Both the position numbers and the translations under genes were made by a program. Shown in pieces: positions 61,501-64,000 of a stretch of 64,000 nucleotides of DNA. Under the pieces are notes generated by a model. It was given only the letters and a program-made list of their open reading frames with translations, was not told the DNA's origin and did not search any database. Where the stretch lies: the NCBI RefSeq assembly GCF_004364325.1, contig NZ_SOCP01000024.1:1-64000 (forward strand). Reading direction: 5' to 3'. How positions within the stretch are numbered: the stretch's first letter is position 1; every line of letters begins with the position of its first letter. Origin of the DNA: Actinophytocola oryzae (GTDB lineage Bacteria; Actinomycetota; Actinomycetes; Mycobacteriales; Pseudonocardiaceae).

Positions 61501-62041
61501 CCCGGTCGTGGCCACCGCCGTCGCCCTGTTCGCCCTGCTCGCCGGCTGCACGGAGCAGACCTCCGGTGACCCGTCCGCGAGCGGTGAGCCGACGGGCACG
61601 TCCGAGCAGCCGACCGACGAGCCGACGACCACCCCCAGCGAGAGCGGCGGCGGGGTGGCCGACCTCCAGCCGTGCGACATCCTCGAGCCCGCCGACGTCC
61701 AGGGGCTCCAGCTCACCGGTGGCGAGGAGAAGGAGGTCAGCGGGGCGCGGGTGTGCCGGTACCGGTACGAGGGCGCCACGCTGAACGACTCCTTCACGGT
61801 CTCCGTCGAGCTGTTCGACGGCATCGGCCTCGACGACCTCAACGTCGACGACATCCAGCCGATGAAGGTCGGCGGCCACGACGGTGCCTCGTTCACCGAC
61901 CCGGGCGGCGGCTGCGGCGTGAGCATCGGCGTGACCGACACCTCGCGCGTCGACAACACCGCCGTCGGCGGCGAGAACCAGGAACTGGCCTGCCGGCTCG
62001 CGACGCAGCTGGCCACGGCCGTCGAGAAGCGACTGCCATGA
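61490..62041 (+). CDS. DUF3558-like lipoprotein of ESX module 2
   Basis: The 183-residue lipoprotein has a lipobox LAGC (about residue 20), a Ser/Thr/Gly/Pro linker, and a C-terminal domain with cysteines (PCDIL, RVCRYRY, GGGCGVS, LACRLA), matching DUF3558-type lipoproteins often seen beside ESX genes. GTG 61490 overlaps the preceding stop. It would be surface-anchored. Function unknown. Confidence 0.75.
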   Translation: MRSSPVVATAVALFALLAGCTEQTSGDPSASGEPTGTSEQPTDEPTTTPSESGGGVADLQPCDILEPADVQGLQLTGGEEKEVSGARVCRYRYEGATLNDSFTVSVELFDGIGLDDLNVDDIQPMKVGGHDGASFTDPGGGCGVSIGVTDTSRVDNTAVGGENQELACRLATQLATAVEKRLP

Positions 62042-62051
62042 GGAGGGCGTG

Positions 62052-63746
62052 ATGGCATCCCGCAACCCTCGCCACCATGACCGCACGCAGGACCCGAACA
62101 GCTCGACCTACATCGACCGGCGGTCCACCACCGAGACCGGCCAGCAGGTCCGCACCGACACCGAGCACCGGATCACCCGCGAGGACGAGCAGGGCTGGTG
62201 GCTCCAGCAGCTGATCAACAAGTTCACGCACGAGGGCCGGGTGCAGGACACCTACAACCAGGAGATGGCCTCCCGCGCCACGACCCTCGCGCAGGGCATC
62301 GACACCCGCGACGGCCCGATCTCCAGCTGCACCAACTACATGGGCGTCCCGCACGAGAAGCTCAAGGCCATGGTCAACGAGGACGCCTCCCCCGACGACG
62401 TCGGCTCGTCGGGTGACCTGTGGATCGACGCGGGCAACGCCATGGTCCGCTTCCAGGAGGGCGTCGCCTCGGCCATCAACAACAGCGAGGCGGACTGGCA
62501 GGGCGCGGCGGGCAACTCGGCCAGAGGGTTCATGGCGGAGGTCGGCAACTGGGTCGGCGCCGCGGGCCAGGGCGCGCAGCTGGCGGGCACGCAGACCAAC
62601 CTCCAGGCGTCCGCGCTCGCCGACGCCAAGCGCAACATGCCGGAGCCGGTCGACTTCGACCTGGACGCGGCCCGCGCCGACCTCCTGACGACCACGAACC
62701 CCGTGACGTTCGCGTCGAAGCTCGGCACGTACATGAACCAGTACAACGAGCAGCAGGCCGCGCACGAGGAGGCGGCGGGTGTGGTCGGCCAGTACGACAG
62801 CGGCCTTGCCGGCGCCAGCACCATGCCCGCGTTCGGCCCGCCGCCGCAGCTGTCCGACGGGGGCGGTGACGTCAACGTCCAGCGGTCCCAGATCGACCGC
62901 ACGGACAACGAGAACCTGTACGACAACGACGACGACTCGTCCGGTTCGAACAACATCCGGGACACGAGTCTGCCGCCGGGGCACACCGACATCCCGTCGA
63001 CCAACCCCAACGACCCGAACGATCCGAACAACCCCGGTAAACCCAACGACCCGAACGATCCCGACAACCCGGGAAACCCGAACGACCCAGGGTCGGGCAA
63101 CGGCAACGGCAACGGGAACGGGAACGGTTCCGGGAACGGGGACGGCTCGGGCAACGGCGACGGCAACGGGAACGGCTCGGGGTCGGGCAACGGCTCCGGC
63201 AACGGTTCCGGGAACGGCAGCACCAACCCGAGCGGTGACCTGCCTGGACTGCCGGGACCCGGACAGTTCCCCACACCGGGTACCAGCGGTGGCGGCAACC
63301 CCGGCGGGACCGGCGGCGGCCAGAACGCCAACTTCCCCGGCGGCACGCCGCTGCCCATCGGCGGCCTGCCAGGGGCGACCGGCGTCGGGGACCTCGAACG
63401 CGGCCGTGGCTTCGGCGGCGGCCGTGGGTTCGGACCCGGCGGTGGCCTCGGCTCGGGAGGTGTGCCCGGCTCGTCGGGTTCCTACGGCTCCGGCGGCAAC
63501 CAGCTCGGCCGTGGACCGGGTGCCGGGATGGGACCGGGCTCGGCGGCCGCGGCTGAGGGCGGCGCACTCGGCCGAGGTGGCGCCGCGGGTGGCCGAGGCG
63601 GTTCCGGCGGGATGATGCCGCACGGCAGGCGCGGCGAGGACGAGGAGGACGGCGAGCACCAGCGCGCGTCGTACCTCGTCGAGGGCGACCCCGACGCCGT
63701 GTTCGGCACCGACGAGATGACAGCGCCACCGGTGATCGGTGAGTGA
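62052..63746 (+). CDS. PPE-like ESX substrate with Asn/Gly repeat domain, module 2
   Basis: The 564-residue protein has a helical N-terminal region with ADWQGAAGNSARGF carrying the WxG motif, the MPEPV motif, then a long Asn-Pro-Asp and Asn-Gly repeat stretch (residues about 318-393), a Gly-rich region and the acidic tail EDEEDGEHQR then YLVEGDPDAVFG and PPVIGE. The tail and MPEPV motif are shared with the protein at 20979. No signal peptide. AGGAGGGCGTG precedes ATG 62052. Confidence 0.75.
   Translation: MASRNPRHHDRTQDPNSSTYIDRRSTTETGQQVRTDTEHRITREDEQGWWLQQLINKFTHEGRVQDTYNQEMASRATTLAQGIDTRDGPISSCTNYMGVPHEKLKAMVNEDASPDDVGSSGDLWIDAGNAMVRFQEGVASAINNSEADWQGAAGNSARGFMAEVGNWVGAAGQGAQLAGTQTNLQASALADAKRNMPEPVDFDLDAARADLLTTTNPVTFASKLGTYMNQYNEQQAAHEEAAGVVGQYDSGLAGASTMPAFGPPPQLSDGGGDVNVQRSQIDRTDNENLYDNDDDSSGSNNIRDTSLPPGHTDIPSTNPNDPNDPNNPGKPNDPNDPDNPGNPNDPGSGNGNGNGNGNGSGNGDGSGNGDGNGNGSGSGNGSGNGSGNGSTNPSGDLPGLPGPGQFPTPGTSGGGNPGGTGGGQNANFPGGTPLPIGGLPGATGVGDLERGRGFGGGRGFGPGGGLGSGGVPGSSGSYGSGGNQLGRGPGAGMGPGSAAAAEGGALGRGGAAGGRGGSGGMMPHGRRGEDEEDGEHQRASYLVEGDPDAVFGTDEMTAPPVIGE
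63003..63228 (+). repeat. Tandem low-complexity repeat in the PPE-like gene
   Basis: Short in-frame tandem repeats encode Asn-Pro-Asp units (to about 63090) and then Asn-Gly/Ser-Gly units with GGCAACGG and GGGAACGG words. This is likely an extended flexible stalk and a site of slippage and length variation. Confidence 0.85.
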
Positions 63747-64000
63747 TGGCGGGCTTCACACTGTCCCTGCCCGCCGCGGACGTCCTGGCGCAGACCCTGG
63801 AGGTCAACCTCCGGCAGTTCCCCTTCGAGATCCCGTACTTCGGTGAGTACGAGCGGGACCGGCGGCGCATCGCCGCCGAGGTGTTCGTCGACCTGCGCAG
63901 GCAGGGCCTCGTCCATGGCGCCGACATCGACCCGGAGCTGGTCCGCGCGCTGCGGACGCTGTCGGAGTACGTGATCACCGTCGGGGTGATGGGAACGGTG
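63746..64000 (+). CDS. espG: EspG-family ESX chaperone, partial
   Basis: The first 85 residues are present; the gene runs off the window. The LPAADVLAQTLEVNLRQFPFEI start and VHGADIDPELVRALRTLSE helix match the N-terminus of EspG proteins, including the one at 22463. ATG 63746 overlaps the preceding TGA. Position after the PPE-like gene supports the chaperone role. Confidence 0.8.
   Translation, partial: MAGFTLSLPAADVLAQTLEVNLRQFPFEIPYFGEYERDRRRIAAEVFVDLRRQGLVHGADIDPELVRALRTLSEYVITVGVMGTV

Noticed and set aside
63003..63228. CRISPR-like repeat array
   Set aside because: The repeats are in-frame coding triplets of Asn, Pro, Asp and Gly without unique spacers of fixed length.

Overview
The window is a very GC-rich, gene-dense chromosomal segment of an actinomycete. 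The gene content fits a member of the Pseudonocardiaceae (Saccharothrix/Lentzea/Actinosynnema type); this placement is inferred from gene families, since no rRNA is present. Supporting signs are mycothiol synthase (MshD), a GlnR-type orphan regulator, EspC-like/PPE-like/EspG type VII secretion (ESX) substrate genes, XRE-DUF5753/DUF397 pairs, DUF3073, and many GTG starts with 4-bp ATGA/GTGA overlaps. I see no tRNA, rRNA, CRISPR array or insertion sequence.

Layout. (1) 1-11.7 kb: an anti-sigma-like membrane protein, purB, and mixed metabolic genes (MOSC protein, SAM hydroxide adenosyltransferase, deacetylase-like protein, aldehyde dehydrogenase, MBL-fold hydrolase, GMC oxidoreductase, epimerase-like protein, secreted beta-propeller with a divergent MmyB-type regulator). 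A duplicated three-box DnaA-box cluster lies at 7055-7142. (2) 11.8-14.9 kb: purS-purQ-purL. (3) 14.9-20.4 kb: membrane proteins, a secreted GH25 muramidase and a PAS-GGDEF-EAL protein. (4) 20.6-25.7 kb: a first ESX substrate module (EspC-like, PPE-like, EspG), a sterol-carrier-like gene, and a convergent EspC-like/DUF1023 hydrolase pair. (5) 25.8-31.0 kb: a mycothiol-dependent enzyme, purF, purM, a SigE-family sigma factor with its membrane partner, and arfB. (6) 31.0-36.5 kb: a CitA/DcuS-type two-component system divergent from a tripartite tricarboxylate transporter. (7) 36.8-44.5 kb: a tiny TTA-containing lipoprotein, then a LacI-controlled inositol locus (iolG, IolE-like isomerase, CUT2-type ABC transporter, iolD). 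(8) 44.5-56.8 kb: a block whose order closely follows the Mycobacterium purM-phoT interval as I recall it: DUF3073, an RsiG-like c-di-GMP anti-sigma protein, BKACE, ygfZ, Fur, class-IV aminotransferase, nitrobindin, DUF1416, sulfurtransferase, DUF4395 with a cysteine-coding leader peptide, thioredoxin, LmeA-like protein, glnR, mshD. (9) 57-61 kb: pstSCAB behind a PHO box. (10) 61.1-64 kb: a second ESX module (EspC-like, DUF3558-like lipoprotein, PPE-like, EspG cut by the window edge).

How the genes fit together. Five purine-pathway loci (purB, purSQL, purF, purM) form a scattered backbone into which accessory modules are inserted. Nutrient uptake and control (tricarboxylates, inositol, phosphate, nitrogen through GlnR) form a second theme. 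A third is c-di-GMP signalling: a synthase/hydrolase-type protein with a degenerate EAL site, and an RsiG-like receptor whose first ligand motif has Gln replaced by His. The most unusual material is the pair of orphan ESX substrate modules with a shared C-terminal tail, the EspC-like/DUF1023 putative effector pair, and the tandem DnaA-box modules.
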